A stretch of 64,000 nt of DNA from assembly GCA_947449835.1 (NCBI GenBank), contig CANFSZ010000007.1, positions 1 through 64,000 of the forward strand, written 5' to 3'. This document shows positions 54,371 to 62,246 of this stretch, one piece after another (the first letter of the stretch is position 1; each line of letters opens with the position of its first letter). Made by a program: the position numbers and the translations under genes. The stretch comes from Opitutia bacterium. GTDB lineage: Bacteria; Verrucomicrobiota; Verrucomicrobiia; Opitutales; Opitutaceae. The notes under the pieces were generated by a model, which was not told the DNA's origin, did not search any database, and worked only from the letters and a program-made list of their open reading frames with translations.

Positions 54371-55387
54371 TCAGCCCAGCGCCGCCCGCAAAGTACTCGC
54401 CGCCTCGGCCCAGACTGGCAACGCCCGCGTCGCCGCCTCGACCTCCAACCGCGCCACCAGCGCGTCGTCCGTCAACACCCGCCGCAGCGCGTCCGTCCAA
54501 GCCGCACGATCGTTCGTCGCCACGGCCCAACACCCGCCCGCCGTCGCATTTTCCCTCAAGACCGGCAAATCGCTGCACACGCACGGCACGCCTTGCCACA
54601 GCGATTCGAGTAACGGCAAACCGCAGCCTTCCGCGATCGTCGGAAACACACTCGCACGCGCCCGCGCGTAAAGCGCCGCGACCGCCGCATCGTCCGCCGC
54701 CGCATGATAACGCAGCCCGCGGAAACGTGGCTCCAGCGCCCGCACCCGCGCGACAATCGGCGCACCGAAATGCGGATTCACCCGACCGACTACATTCAAC
54801 TCAAAGTCCAACCCTTCGCGCCACAACGTCTCGGCCGCATCAAGCAGCAGCATTTGATTTTTCCGCGGCTCTAAAATCCCTACCGACACGAGTGACGCCA
54901 CGCGCTTCGCGCCGTCCATGCGCCGCGCCCGCGCCGCGCGATTAAAATCCGCTCCGAGCGCGAGCACGTCAACCGGTGGCATTTTCGCCAAACCCTGCCA
55001 GCGCCAAAACCCCAGCAACTCGTCGCGACTCGCCGCCGAGACCGCCCACACGCGACCGAAATGCGCGAGCAATTTTAAATAAGAGGGATGCCGCGCCACA
55101 CTCTGCGGCCACGTGATGTGCGGATGCTTGAGCGGGATCGCATCATGAAAAATCGCCGCCGTCCGACCCGCATACGTCGCGAGAAATTCGGTCAACCCCG
55201 GACGTTCTTCCTCGGAAAACAACTCGCTCGTGAGAAACCAATCGCCGGCGCCCATACGTCGATCCCACGTCGCCCAATGCACCGCGCGCGCCGCCGACCC
55301 CAGCTCCTCGGCCAACCGCGCACTCACGCGCATCAATCCGGAACGATGCCCGGAGCGGCCGGTCTTGGTGGCGTCGAAAAAAATCAT
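54371..55387 (-). CDS. GT4 glycosyltransferase
   Basis: This 338-residue GT-B enzyme has FHDAIPLKHPHITWP, VGILEPRKNQMLLLDA and IAEGCGLPLLESLWQG (EX7E). It is a paralogue of the gene at 50.9 kb but shorter, having lost part of the N-terminal half. It converges with the AOS-family gene and its start overlaps the upstream GT4 stop by four bases. It probably extends the same glycan as its neighbour. Confidence 0.86.
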   Translation of the reverse strand: MIFFDATKTGRSGHRSGLMRVSARLAEELGSAARAVHWATWDRRMGAGDWFLTSELFSEEERPGLTEFLATYAGRTAAIFHDAIPLKHPHITWPQSVARHPSYLKLLAHFGRVWAVSAASRDELLGFWRWQGLAKMPPVDVLALGADFNRAARARRMDGAKRVASLVSVGILEPRKNQMLLLDAAETLWREGLDFELNVVGRVNPHFGAPIVARVRALEPRFRGLRYHAAADDAAVAALYARARASVFPTIAEGCGLPLLESLWQGVPCVCSDLPVLRENATAGGCWAVATNDRAAWTDALRRVLTDDALVARLEVEAATRALPVWAEAASTLRAALG

Positions 55388-56607
55388 GACTGCCTCGACG
55401 AGGCGATCGTCGCCTCGAAATGTTGCAGCAAGCGCGCCGCGTTTTTGTGCGCGTCAAAATTTTCTTCGACCCAGAGTCGCGCCGCTGCTCGGAATTTTTC
55501 CGCCACGACGTCGTCACTCGCCAACCGGCGCAAGGCCGCAACCCAGCGGGCCGGAGCGTCTTCGGGCACCACGATCCCACTCACCCCGTCGGAGATCGCC
55601 TCGGTCGTGCCCGCAGTCGGCGAGGTCACGACCAACACGCCGCACGACATCGCCTCGGGAATCACGTTGGGCAAACCATCACGATCCCCACTCGGCGCGA
55701 TCACACCCGTGTGCAACAACACATCGGCCCATGCAAATTGCTCCCACACTTCGTGCTGCGGGAGATGACCGCAAAACGTCAGATCAGCGGCGATCCCCAG
55801 CAAACCCGCCATCTTTTCTAACGCGGGCCGCAACGGACCGTCGCCCACGATACGCGCTTGAAACGGTACACCCGCCGCGCGCAACGCCGCGTAAATCCGC
55901 AGCTGATGATCGAGGCCCTTTTTCTCCACCAAGCGGGCCACGCAAATCAGGTGAAGCGGTTCCCGCGAAGAGCGCAGGCGCTTCAGCTTCGGAAGTCGAT
56001 CAAGGCCACGGCGGATCGGTAAAATTTTATCCGCCGCGATGCCACGTGCGACCAAGGCAGCTCGCCCCATTTCGGTCGAGGTGTGAATGAAAGCGGCGTG
56101 CGCGAGCTTGTCGTTGAGCCACCAATCGCCGCCGTGTTCGTAAATATCGTACGCATGCGCCGCCGCACTGAAACGATGCCCGTCGAGCCGCCAGAGCAGC
56201 CACGCCGCCGTGGCCGGTGCTCCGCCCCAGGCCGCGTGGATAAGGGCTGGCGGATTTTTCCGGAAACTACCTGCAAACAAACAGGCGAAGCCGGCACCCA
56301 GCATGTTCTCCCAAAAATTTATCCACGAGGGTGGCCGCCGCGTAAACAGACCGTGCAGGACCTGTTTCAAGACTTCAGGTCGGCGCCAGCCTTCGTACGG
56401 GATCATCCAAAACAGCGTAAGCAGACGCCACTTGTTGAAGCGCGTGACGGGCAGGCCGCGAAATGAACTCAAGCCTCCCCAGAGCGAATAAAGGCGCACG
56501 TTTACCCCGTGTGCGCGCATGGCGATGATTTCCCGTTGGAGAAAAGTCTCCGTGCTTTTGGGAAACGTGGTGAACAGGTAGGCGATGACGGGCTTCGAGT
56601 CGGACAA
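55384..56607 (-). CDS. GT4 glycosyltransferase, colanic-acid/amylovoran type
   Basis: This 407-residue GT-B enzyme (TTG start) begins with IAYLFTTFPKSTETFLQREI, the acceptor-domain signature of WcaL/AmsK-like transferases. It has HAAWGGAPATAAW, VARLVEKKGLDHQL and RDGLPNVIPEAMSCGVLVV with the EX7E motif. These enzymes add a sugar to a lipid-linked exopolysaccharide unit. It is coupled to the following GT4 gene and starts 71 bases after the GT28-like gene. Confidence 0.88.
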   Translation of the reverse strand: MSDSKPVIAYLFTTFPKSTETFLQREIIAMRAHGVNVRLYSLWGGLSSFRGLPVTRFNKWRLLTLFWMIPYEGWRRPEVLKQVLHGLFTRRPPSWINFWENMLGAGFACLFAGSFRKNPPALIHAAWGGAPATAAWLLWRLDGHRFSAAAHAYDIYEHGGDWWLNDKLAHAAFIHTSTEMGRAALVARGIAADKILPIRRGLDRLPKLKRLRSSREPLHLICVARLVEKKGLDHQLRIYAALRAAGVPFQARIVGDGPLRPALEKMAGLLGIAADLTFCGHLPQHEVWEQFAWADVLLHTGVIAPSGDRDGLPNVIPEAMSCGVLVVTSPTAGTTEAISDGVSGIVVPEDAPARWVAALRRLASDDVVAEKFRAAARLWVEENFDAHKNAARLLQHFEATIASSRQS

Positions 56608-56678
56608 GGTAGCTCGAAACTAGAGCGACGGGCGCATCGCGGCCAAGCGGATTGCGCGGGCCGGAGTCATTCTGTCGT

Positions 56679-57899
56679 TTAGGCGGAGGCCGCTTGGCCG
56701 TTGGCCGGCGGGAAGACGCGGCGCTGCAACTGGGCTTGGGCGACGTCGTTGGCGAGCGCCACGATCTCGTCGATCAAGAGCGTCGGATCTTCATCGTAGC
56801 GGAGCTTGAGGAAATTTTCTTTCACGCGCGCGTAGGTCGCAGGATCGGCCATCCACGTGTCGATGATGCGTGCGAAGTCGGCGGCGTTTTCGATTTTATT
56901 GGAAGCGGCGCCGTTGCGGAAAAATTTCCACGTGAGCTCTTCCTGCGGCATGATGCCTTGAAAGGCGTTGAAAATAATCGGGCAGCGGAAATGCAGCGCC
57001 TTCGCGCACGTGGTCGTGCCGCCGCGGGTCACGATCGCGTCGCTCGCCTGCATGAGCAGATGGACGACTTCGGAATAACCTTCGAGGTAGCAGTTGAACT
57101 CAGGGTGATTCGCGCGCCAGTGCACGAGTTCGTTGTAGGATTGTTTATTTTTCCCGCAGATGACGATGGCTTGGACGCGGTCGGCGTATTTCACCAGCTT
57201 GGGCAACAATTCGAGGTGCTGGTTGGCGCCATTGCCACCGGTCGCGAGAAATACGGTAAAAAGGTCCGGCCGCAGCCCGAGACGTTTGACGCGAAAGTTG
57301 CCGCGCTCTGCGAGGCTCACGGTCTCGAGGAGCGCGCGAGGCAACATGAGATTACCGCGCACGCGGGATTTTTCGGGAGCGATGCCGGACCTCACCGCAA
57401 AATCGCGCGCCGTAGGGGTGCGCGAAAAATACAAATCCACGGACGGCTCGATCCAGTTGCGCGAGTAGCCCCAGCCGCCGGAAAACTCGCCGCAATACGT
57501 GACGCAGCGCACGCGATCGGCCCCGAGCGTCTCGCGCGCTAATTGGAAATAGCCGCGATTCAGACAATCATGCACGCTCAGGATCAGGTGCGGTTGATAC
57601 TCGCGCAGCACGCCGATGAAGTAGCTGCGACCAAACGTGACATCGCGGCTGTTGATGTACGAAAGCAGCTCAACGAAAGTGTAGAACGCCGTGTGCAACC
57701 AAGGCGCGACCTTTTGGATGCGGTTGTAGAAGCCGACGCCCGCGCGATTCACAACGGAAGATTTTTCCAACATCTGCTCGATGCGCACATCGACTTCGTG
57801 GCGATAGAGCTGAAAACACCATTCGGCAAACGCTTCGGCCCGGGCATCGTGTCCGCCGCCCGTGGAAGACGTGAGTATGAGGATGCGAATTTTGGACAT
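56679..57899 (-). CDS. GT28-family glycosyltransferase, MGDG-synthase/MurG-like
   Basis: This 406-residue protein has the N-terminal glycine-rich motif TSSTGGGHDARAEAF, as in monogalactosyldiacylglycerol synthases (which read GGGH), and the C-terminal donor-site region with TRGGTTTCAKALHFRCPIIF and MPQEELTWKFF. Members use UDP-sugars to glycosylate membrane lipids such as diacylglycerol, or build lipid II (MurG). Location next to a ketosynthase gene suggests a glycolipid product, which is inference. It starts 82 bases after the ketosynthase stop. Confidence 0.85.
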   Translation of the reverse strand: MSKIRILILTSSTGGGHDARAEAFAEWCFQLYRHEVDVRIEQMLEKSSVVNRAGVGFYNRIQKVAPWLHTAFYTFVELLSYINSRDVTFGRSYFIGVLREYQPHLILSVHDCLNRGYFQLARETLGADRVRCVTYCGEFSGGWGYSRNWIEPSVDLYFSRTPTARDFAVRSGIAPEKSRVRGNLMLPRALLETVSLAERGNFRVKRLGLRPDLFTVFLATGGNGANQHLELLPKLVKYADRVQAIVICGKNKQSYNELVHWRANHPEFNCYLEGYSEVVHLLMQASDAIVTRGGTTTCAKALHFRCPIIFNAFQGIMPQEELTWKFFRNGAASNKIENAADFARIIDTWMADPATYARVKENFLKLRYDEDPTLLIDEIVALANDVAQAQLQRRVFPPANGQAASA

Positions 57900-57981
57900 G
57901 AAGCGAAGTTGAGAAAACGGGCTTAGCGCCGCGCACGCGAGGAGATGTCGATGCGTGCTACGACGTGAGGCGAAAACACGT

Positions 57982-59244
57982 TCAACGGGCTTGCTTGAAA
58001 ACGATGCTGACGTTGGCCCCGCCGAAGCCGCTCACGTTATTGAGGGCGAATTTGGGCTGCTGCGAAAGCGTAGTACGGATGATGTTCAATCCTTCGCACT
58101 CCGGGTCGAGTTGGTTGATGTGGGCGGAGCCCGGCATAAATCCGTCGCGGACCGCGAGGGCGCAAAAACCGCTTTCCATCGCTCCGGCCAGCGAAAGGCC
58201 GTGCCCAGTGAGCGCCTTGGTGCTACTGATCGCAGGGCGGGCGCCGCTAGGTTGAAAAATCGCGCGTAAAGCCCGCGCCTCCGAGGCGTCGCCGATCGGG
58301 GTCGAAGTGGCGTGGGCGTTGATGTAATCGATTGTTTCGGGCGCGGTACCGGTCGAGCGCAGGGCGTTAGTCATGGCCGCCCGTAGGCCAAGGCCTTCGG
58401 GATGTGAGATCGCGACGTTGTGGCCATCGGAGGACTGGCCCCAGCCCACGACTTCGCAATAAGGGGTCACGCCGCGACGGAGCACTTCGTCTTCGGTTTC
58501 AAGTACGAGGACGACGCCGCCGCCGGTGCCGACAAATCCATCGCGCCCGGTATCAAAGGGCCGGGACGCCGTCGCGGGGTCCGTCGAGAGCGACAAAGCA
58601 CGCATGCCGGCGAAGGGCAATATCGCGTCCATATTACCGTCTTCGGCGCCGACGACAAACATGCGTTTCTGGCGCCCCAAAACGAGGTCGTCGTAGGCAA
58701 AGCCCAACGCGTGCGACGACGAAGCGCACGCCGAGGCAAAGCCGCAGGAAGAGCCCTTAATCTTAAAATGCGCCACGAGATTAAACTGCACCGCGCCCGA
58801 GATGGAAGCGACGATGCCGAGCGGTGAGCAGCGCATGACGCCGAGTTTGTGCATGCGCTCCAACATGTGACCCATGAGGTACGGCGAACCGCCTGAAGCG
58901 GCGTACAATCCCGTCGCGTCGTTGGAGACATCGGCTTCGCCCAGTTTGGCGTCGGCGATGGCCTGTTGCATCGCGCACCAAGCATACACCACGTGCGGCG
59001 ACATGCCGCGTAGGAGCTCGCGCTTGATCGAAATTCCAGCCGGGAACGTCCAGTCTTCCGCGTCGGTGGAAGCCGTATTAAATCCACGGACGGGCGCGGC
59101 GACCTTGACCGGGATTTCCGGCGTCTGAAACGGCGGGTAAAGTTCGAGGCCGTGGCGCAATTCCCGCAGGCTTTGCGTGACCGAAACCGCATCATTGCCT
59201 ATGCTGGTGATGAAACCGAGGCCGGTAATAAAAACTCTGGGCAT
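57982..59244 (-). CDS. Beta-ketoacyl-ACP synthase, FabF-like
   Basis: This 420-residue thiolase-fold enzyme condenses malonyl-ACP with an acyl chain. The active site is present: Cys173 in SACASSSHA, His311 in NAHATSTPIGD, Lys343 and His348 in SSTKALTGHGL. The flanking sequences (GFASACASSSH; GHGLSLAGAMES) differ from typical FabF, suggesting a specialised ketosynthase rather than the housekeeping one. A 253-base upstream gap includes the terminator of the ACP-dehydratase gene, so it likely has its own promoter, probably shared with the GT28 and GT4 genes downstream. Confidence 0.9.
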   Translation of the reverse strand: MPRVFITGLGFITSIGNDAVSVTQSLRELRHGLELYPPFQTPEIPVKVAAPVRGFNTASTDAEDWTFPAGISIKRELLRGMSPHVVYAWCAMQQAIADAKLGEADVSNDATGLYAASGGSPYLMGHMLERMHKLGVMRCSPLGIVASISGAVQFNLVAHFKIKGSSCGFASACASSSHALGFAYDDLVLGRQKRMFVVGAEDGNMDAILPFAGMRALSLSTDPATASRPFDTGRDGFVGTGGGVVLVLETEDEVLRRGVTPYCEVVGWGQSSDGHNVAISHPEGLGLRAAMTNALRSTGTAPETIDYINAHATSTPIGDASEARALRAIFQPSGARPAISSTKALTGHGLSLAGAMESGFCALAVRDGFMPGSAHINQLDPECEGLNIIRTTLSQQPKFALNNVSGFGGANVSIVFKQAR

Positions 59245-59497
59245 GCGTGGTGCAGGGTGAAGAAGCGCAGAAATCGAGGACCGTCAGCCAGTCCGTGCTT
59301 CCAAGCTTATGTTGAGATTATGGGATAAAATCGAGGGTGAAGTCCGCGCGGTCAACGCGGGAGATGACCTTCGTTTCAAGTGACAAGCCACACGACTTAC
59401 CCCGCCATCGTCACTTATATCAATAGTAGCGGCAAAAAAAACGGCGGCCGATCAGGCCGCCGCTGGAGAGCATGAAAACAGGCAATATTCTCGAATT
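59245..59497 (-). other. Intergenic region with terminator and likely ketosynthase promoter
   Basis: This is the largest gap in the window at 253 bases. It holds the terminator at 59434-59462. The remaining bases up to the ketosynthase start show no clear gene or promoter consensus that I can defend. Confidence 0.5.
59434..59462 (-). terminator. Rho-independent terminator after the ACP-dehydratase gene
   Basis: On the minus strand a perfect 8-bp GC stem (59442-59449 with 59455-59462) with a 5-base loop is followed by seven to eight T. It sits 36 bases past the ACP-dehydratase stop codon. Confidence 0.88.
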
Positions 59498-60481
59498 TTA
59501 GGCGCTAGCTGCGGCCCGAAGAGGCGTCGCGCTCGGGGTCGTGGGCTTGGTCGGCGCGGTACCGTTGACCTCAGCCGCAGGTGGCGCGGGCGGCGGTACG
59601 ACGGCTTCGGCATAACCGAAGGTCAGCGTGATTTCCTCAGCGATGGCGGCCTTTTCTTGGCCGACGCGGATCGCACCTTCGAACGTCGCCAAGGGCATTT
59701 TCATGCGCTTGGGCTTAATCGAGAGGGTCAAAATATCGCCAGGGCGGCAGACGCGATGCGCGCGCACGCCTTCGCAGCCGGTGAAATAGATCATCGAGGA
59801 GCTGATGACCTTACCGGGCTCGGGGGTCGCACCTTCAAGCAAGAACAACACCGCGAGTTGCCCCAACGCTTCCAACATGATGGAAGCGGGCATCACGGGA
59901 TTATTCTTAAAATGGCCTTGGAGGAAAAGTTCTTGGCCGGAGATTTTATATTTTCCGTTGGCCCCACTGGAGCTCACCGAGGCTTCGTTGAGAAACAAGA
60001 AGGGCGGCTGGATAGGCATCACCGCCGCGATCTGCTCGATCGGGAGGAACTTCGTGGGCTTGGGCAACGCGAGGCCGCGAATCTTACAATCGATGAACAT
60101 CTTCACATCGCCGACCGTGCGCAGGTTGCGCAGTTCGTCGTTGTTGATCGACATCTGCAAAACGTCTTCCACGAGGATGACGATTTCCATCATCGTGAGC
60201 GAATCGATGCCGAGATCTTCGATCAGGCGCAGATCGTCGTCCGCATCCTTGAGTTTGATGCGCAGGTCGGGCTCGACGAAGCGCTCGATGATGCCAATGA
60301 CGACCGCCGGAACGTGCTCGGGATTACCGGTTTTACGGTATTGCACCGCCGACTCAAAAGCTGAGGGTGAACAACGCTTAAGTGCTTCTCTTAGCGATGC
60401 TTCGTCTTCCGGAGCAAACGGTTTTGGCGTGGCCAAAAACGGTTTAGCGTTACCGGGATTGGGTGGTGCTGCATCTGGCAT
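59498..60481 (-). CDS. ACP - FabZ-like hot-dog dehydratase fusion
   Basis: This 327-residue protein has two lipid-synthesis parts. Residues about 55-137 are an acyl carrier protein with the phosphopantetheine site GIDSLTMME (Ser94). Residues about 145-295 are a hot-dog dehydratase of the FabZ/FabA type, with His190 in GHFKNNPVMP and Glu204 in MLEALGQLA, the same 14-residue spacing as in FabZ. The tail is Ala/Pro-rich. A carrier fused to its dehydratase implies a dedicated pathway separate from bulk fatty acid synthesis. It is transcribed toward the ketosynthase gene but ends in its own terminator. Confidence 0.88.
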   Translation of the reverse strand: MPDAAPPNPGNAKPFLATPKPFAPEDEASLREALKRCSPSAFESAVQYRKTGNPEHVPAVVIGIIERFVEPDLRIKLKDADDDLRLIEDLGIDSLTMMEIVILVEDVLQMSINNDELRNLRTVGDVKMFIDCKIRGLALPKPTKFLPIEQIAAVMPIQPPFLFLNEASVSSSGANGKYKISGQELFLQGHFKNNPVMPASIMLEALGQLAVLFLLEGATPEPGKVISSSMIYFTGCEGVRAHRVCRPGDILTLSIKPKRMKMPLATFEGAIRVGQEKAAIAEEITLTFGYAEAVVPPPAPPAAEVNGTAPTKPTTPSATPLRAAASA

Positions 60482-60663
60482 TATGGGTTTGTTCTAGGTC
60501 TGAAGGCTCGAAAGTAAACCCAATTTCTCAACGGCCAGCCCATGGCGAACCCCGACCGACATTTAATCCCCACCTTCAATTAGAAAACCTCAACGACTCA
60601 GGCCTATCGCCACGCTTGCCACGCCCAGCTCGGGAACCTAACTCCCTAGATGCGTCGCGCGGC

Positions 60664-60690
60664 TTCCACAGAAGCGCGGCCATATATAAT
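60664..60690 (+). promoter_or_regulatory. Promoter directly before a GT4 gene; predicted leaderless start
   Basis: A perfect TATAAT (60685-60690) ends six bases before the ATG at 60697. A weak -35 (TTCCAC, 60664-60669) lies 15 bases upstream. Sigma-70 would start transcription at or next to the start codon. Confidence 0.6.
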
Positions 60691-60696
60691 CACCGC

Positions 60697-61845
60697 ATGA
60701 ACGTCCCGGCCCACGCCGTTCCTACCGTTTATCTCATTACTCATGAGTTTTATCCCGTACGCGGAGGGATAGCAACGTTCGCCGAGGAAATCGCCAAAGC
60801 CTCGGCTGGACTAGGCTACAAAATCGAAGTTTGGGCCCAATCCGCCCGTCCGCACGAGGAGAAGTCCTGGCCTTTCCGTCTGCGCCGGTTGTCCCTGCGG
60901 GGCACCCACGATCTGTGGTGCCAGCTACAGCTCGCCCGCGAACTCATCCGCGAGCGCCGCCAACTCCGCTACGCCACCGTTTATCTGCCCGAACCCGGGC
61001 CGATGTTGACGATGATGTTGCTGCAATTTTTCCACGCGTTTCGACCGCGCCAACTCGTCCTCACGTTTCACGGTTCAGAAATCCTGAAATTCGCCGAAAG
61101 CCCACTGCGGCGCGCCCTCGCCCGCCGACTCATCCGCCACGCGACCCGCATCAGCACGCTCACCAATTACACCCAGGAACTTCTCCTGAGCCATTTCCCC
61201 GAAGCGGCCGAAAAAATCTTTCTCACGCCCGGCGCCCTGCGGTCAGATTTTGCGGTCGTTCCGCCGAAATCCACCGCGCCCAAAAACAAAATCGTCATCC
61301 TCACCGTCGGCCGGCTCCACCCGCGCAAGGGCCAACTTCTGACCCTCGAAGCCCTCCAACTTCTGGCGCCCGCCGATCGCGCCCGCCTCGAATATTGGGT
61401 CGTCGGCGGCCAAAGCAAAGAAGGCTACGAACAATCCCTCCGCCACGCCGCCGCCAAGACGCCCGACCTCACTGTGCGTTTCCTCGGCAACATCCCCGAC
61501 CACGAACTCTCCACCGTTTACGAAGGGGCCGACATCTTCGCGATGACGAGCATCAACCACGGCCACAGCGTCGAAGGCTTCGGCCTCGTCTACCTCGAAG
61601 CCGCGGCCCACGGCCTGCCGGTCGTCGCCCACGAAGTCGGCGGCGTCGCCGAGGCCGTCCAAGATAATGTCACGGGCCTCCTCGTGCCGCCCAACCGCCC
61701 CGCCCAACTCGCCGCCGCCTTCGAAAAACTCATTCACGACGAATCGCTCCGCCACCGCCTCGGCACCGCGGGACGCGATTGGGCCGGCCAAAACCGTTGG
61801 GAAAAATCCGCCGTCGCCCTGTTCCGGCCCGACGACCGCGCATGA
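60697..61845 (+). CDS. GT4 glycosyltransferase
   Basis: This 382-residue GT-B enzyme starts at the ATG at 60697; the open frame runs upstream to 60463, but that part is not conserved-looking and the promoter lies inside it. Visible are the acceptor-domain motif HEFYPVRGGIATFAEEIA, a FHGSE strand, VGRLHPRKGQLLTLEA and SVEGFGLVYLEAAAHGLPVV (EX7E). It resembles PimA/PimB-like and other lipid-glycan GT4 enzymes. Its stop overlaps the thioesterase start by four bases, so the two are coupled. Confidence 0.88.
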   Translation: MNVPAHAVPTVYLITHEFYPVRGGIATFAEEIAKASAGLGYKIEVWAQSARPHEEKSWPFRLRRLSLRGTHDLWCQLQLARELIRERRQLRYATVYLPEPGPMLTMMLLQFFHAFRPRQLVLTFHGSEILKFAESPLRRALARRLIRHATRISTLTNYTQELLLSHFPEAAEKIFLTPGALRSDFAVVPPKSTAPKNKIVILTVGRLHPRKGQLLTLEALQLLAPADRARLEYWVVGGQSKEGYEQSLRHAAAKTPDLTVRFLGNIPDHELSTVYEGADIFAMTSINHGHSVEGFGLVYLEAAAHGLPVVAHEVGGVAEAVQDNVTGLLVPPNRPAQLAAAFEKLIHDESLRHRLGTAGRDWAGQNRWEKSAVALFRPDDRA

Positions 61846-62246
61846 TCACTTCGCGTACCCAAGTCACGGTCCGCTACGCCGAGACCGACATGATGGGCAT
61901 CGTCTACCACGCGAATTATCTCCCGTGGTTCGAGATCGGCCGCACGCAACTCCTCAAAGAACTCGGCCTGCCCTACCGCCAACTTGAGACCGACGGTTAC
62001 CGTCTGCCCGTCCTCGAAATTTCCGCCAAATACGCCCGGCCCGCACTTTACGACGACATCCTCACGATCGTCACTTATCTGCGCGAGAAACCTCTGCTTC
62101 GCATCCGGCTCGATTACGAAATTTTTCGCGGCGAAGAACTCCTCGCCACCGGCGAAAGCGTCCACGCCTTCGTCGACCTCGCCGGCCGTCCCGTGCGCCC
62201 GCCCGCGAGCGTCGTCGCCGTGATGTCGGCGGCGTTTAAAGCGTAG
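61842..62246 (+). CDS. Hot-dog acyl-CoA/acyl-ACP thioesterase (YbgC/4HBT type)
   Basis: This 134-residue single hot-dog domain has RYAETDMMGIVYHANYL, the 4-hydroxybenzoyl-CoA thioesterase signature with catalytic Asp16 (and His23). Members hydrolyse acyl thioesters; YbgC relatives are linked to phospholipid metabolism and the Tol system, but no tol genes are here. The ATG overlaps the stop of the GT4 gene, tying a thioesterase to the glycolipid-like cluster. Its 3' end overlaps convergent queG by 11 bases. Confidence 0.88.
   Translation: MITSRTQVTVRYAETDMMGIVYHANYLPWFEIGRTQLLKELGLPYRQLETDGYRLPVLEISAKYARPALYDDILTIVTYLREKPLLRIRLDYEIFRGEELLATGESVHAFVDLAGRPVRPPASVVAVMSAAFKA

Noticed and set aside
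54153-54671. Plus-strand open frame over the end of the AOS-family gene and the GT4 gene
   Set aside because: It is Arg/Pro-rich, lies across two convergent real genes and has no domain; an out-of-frame shadow.
60463-60696. Upstream extension of the GT4 gene frame
   Set aside because: The extension contains the TATAAT promoter, and the GT4 fold begins right after the ATG at 60697.
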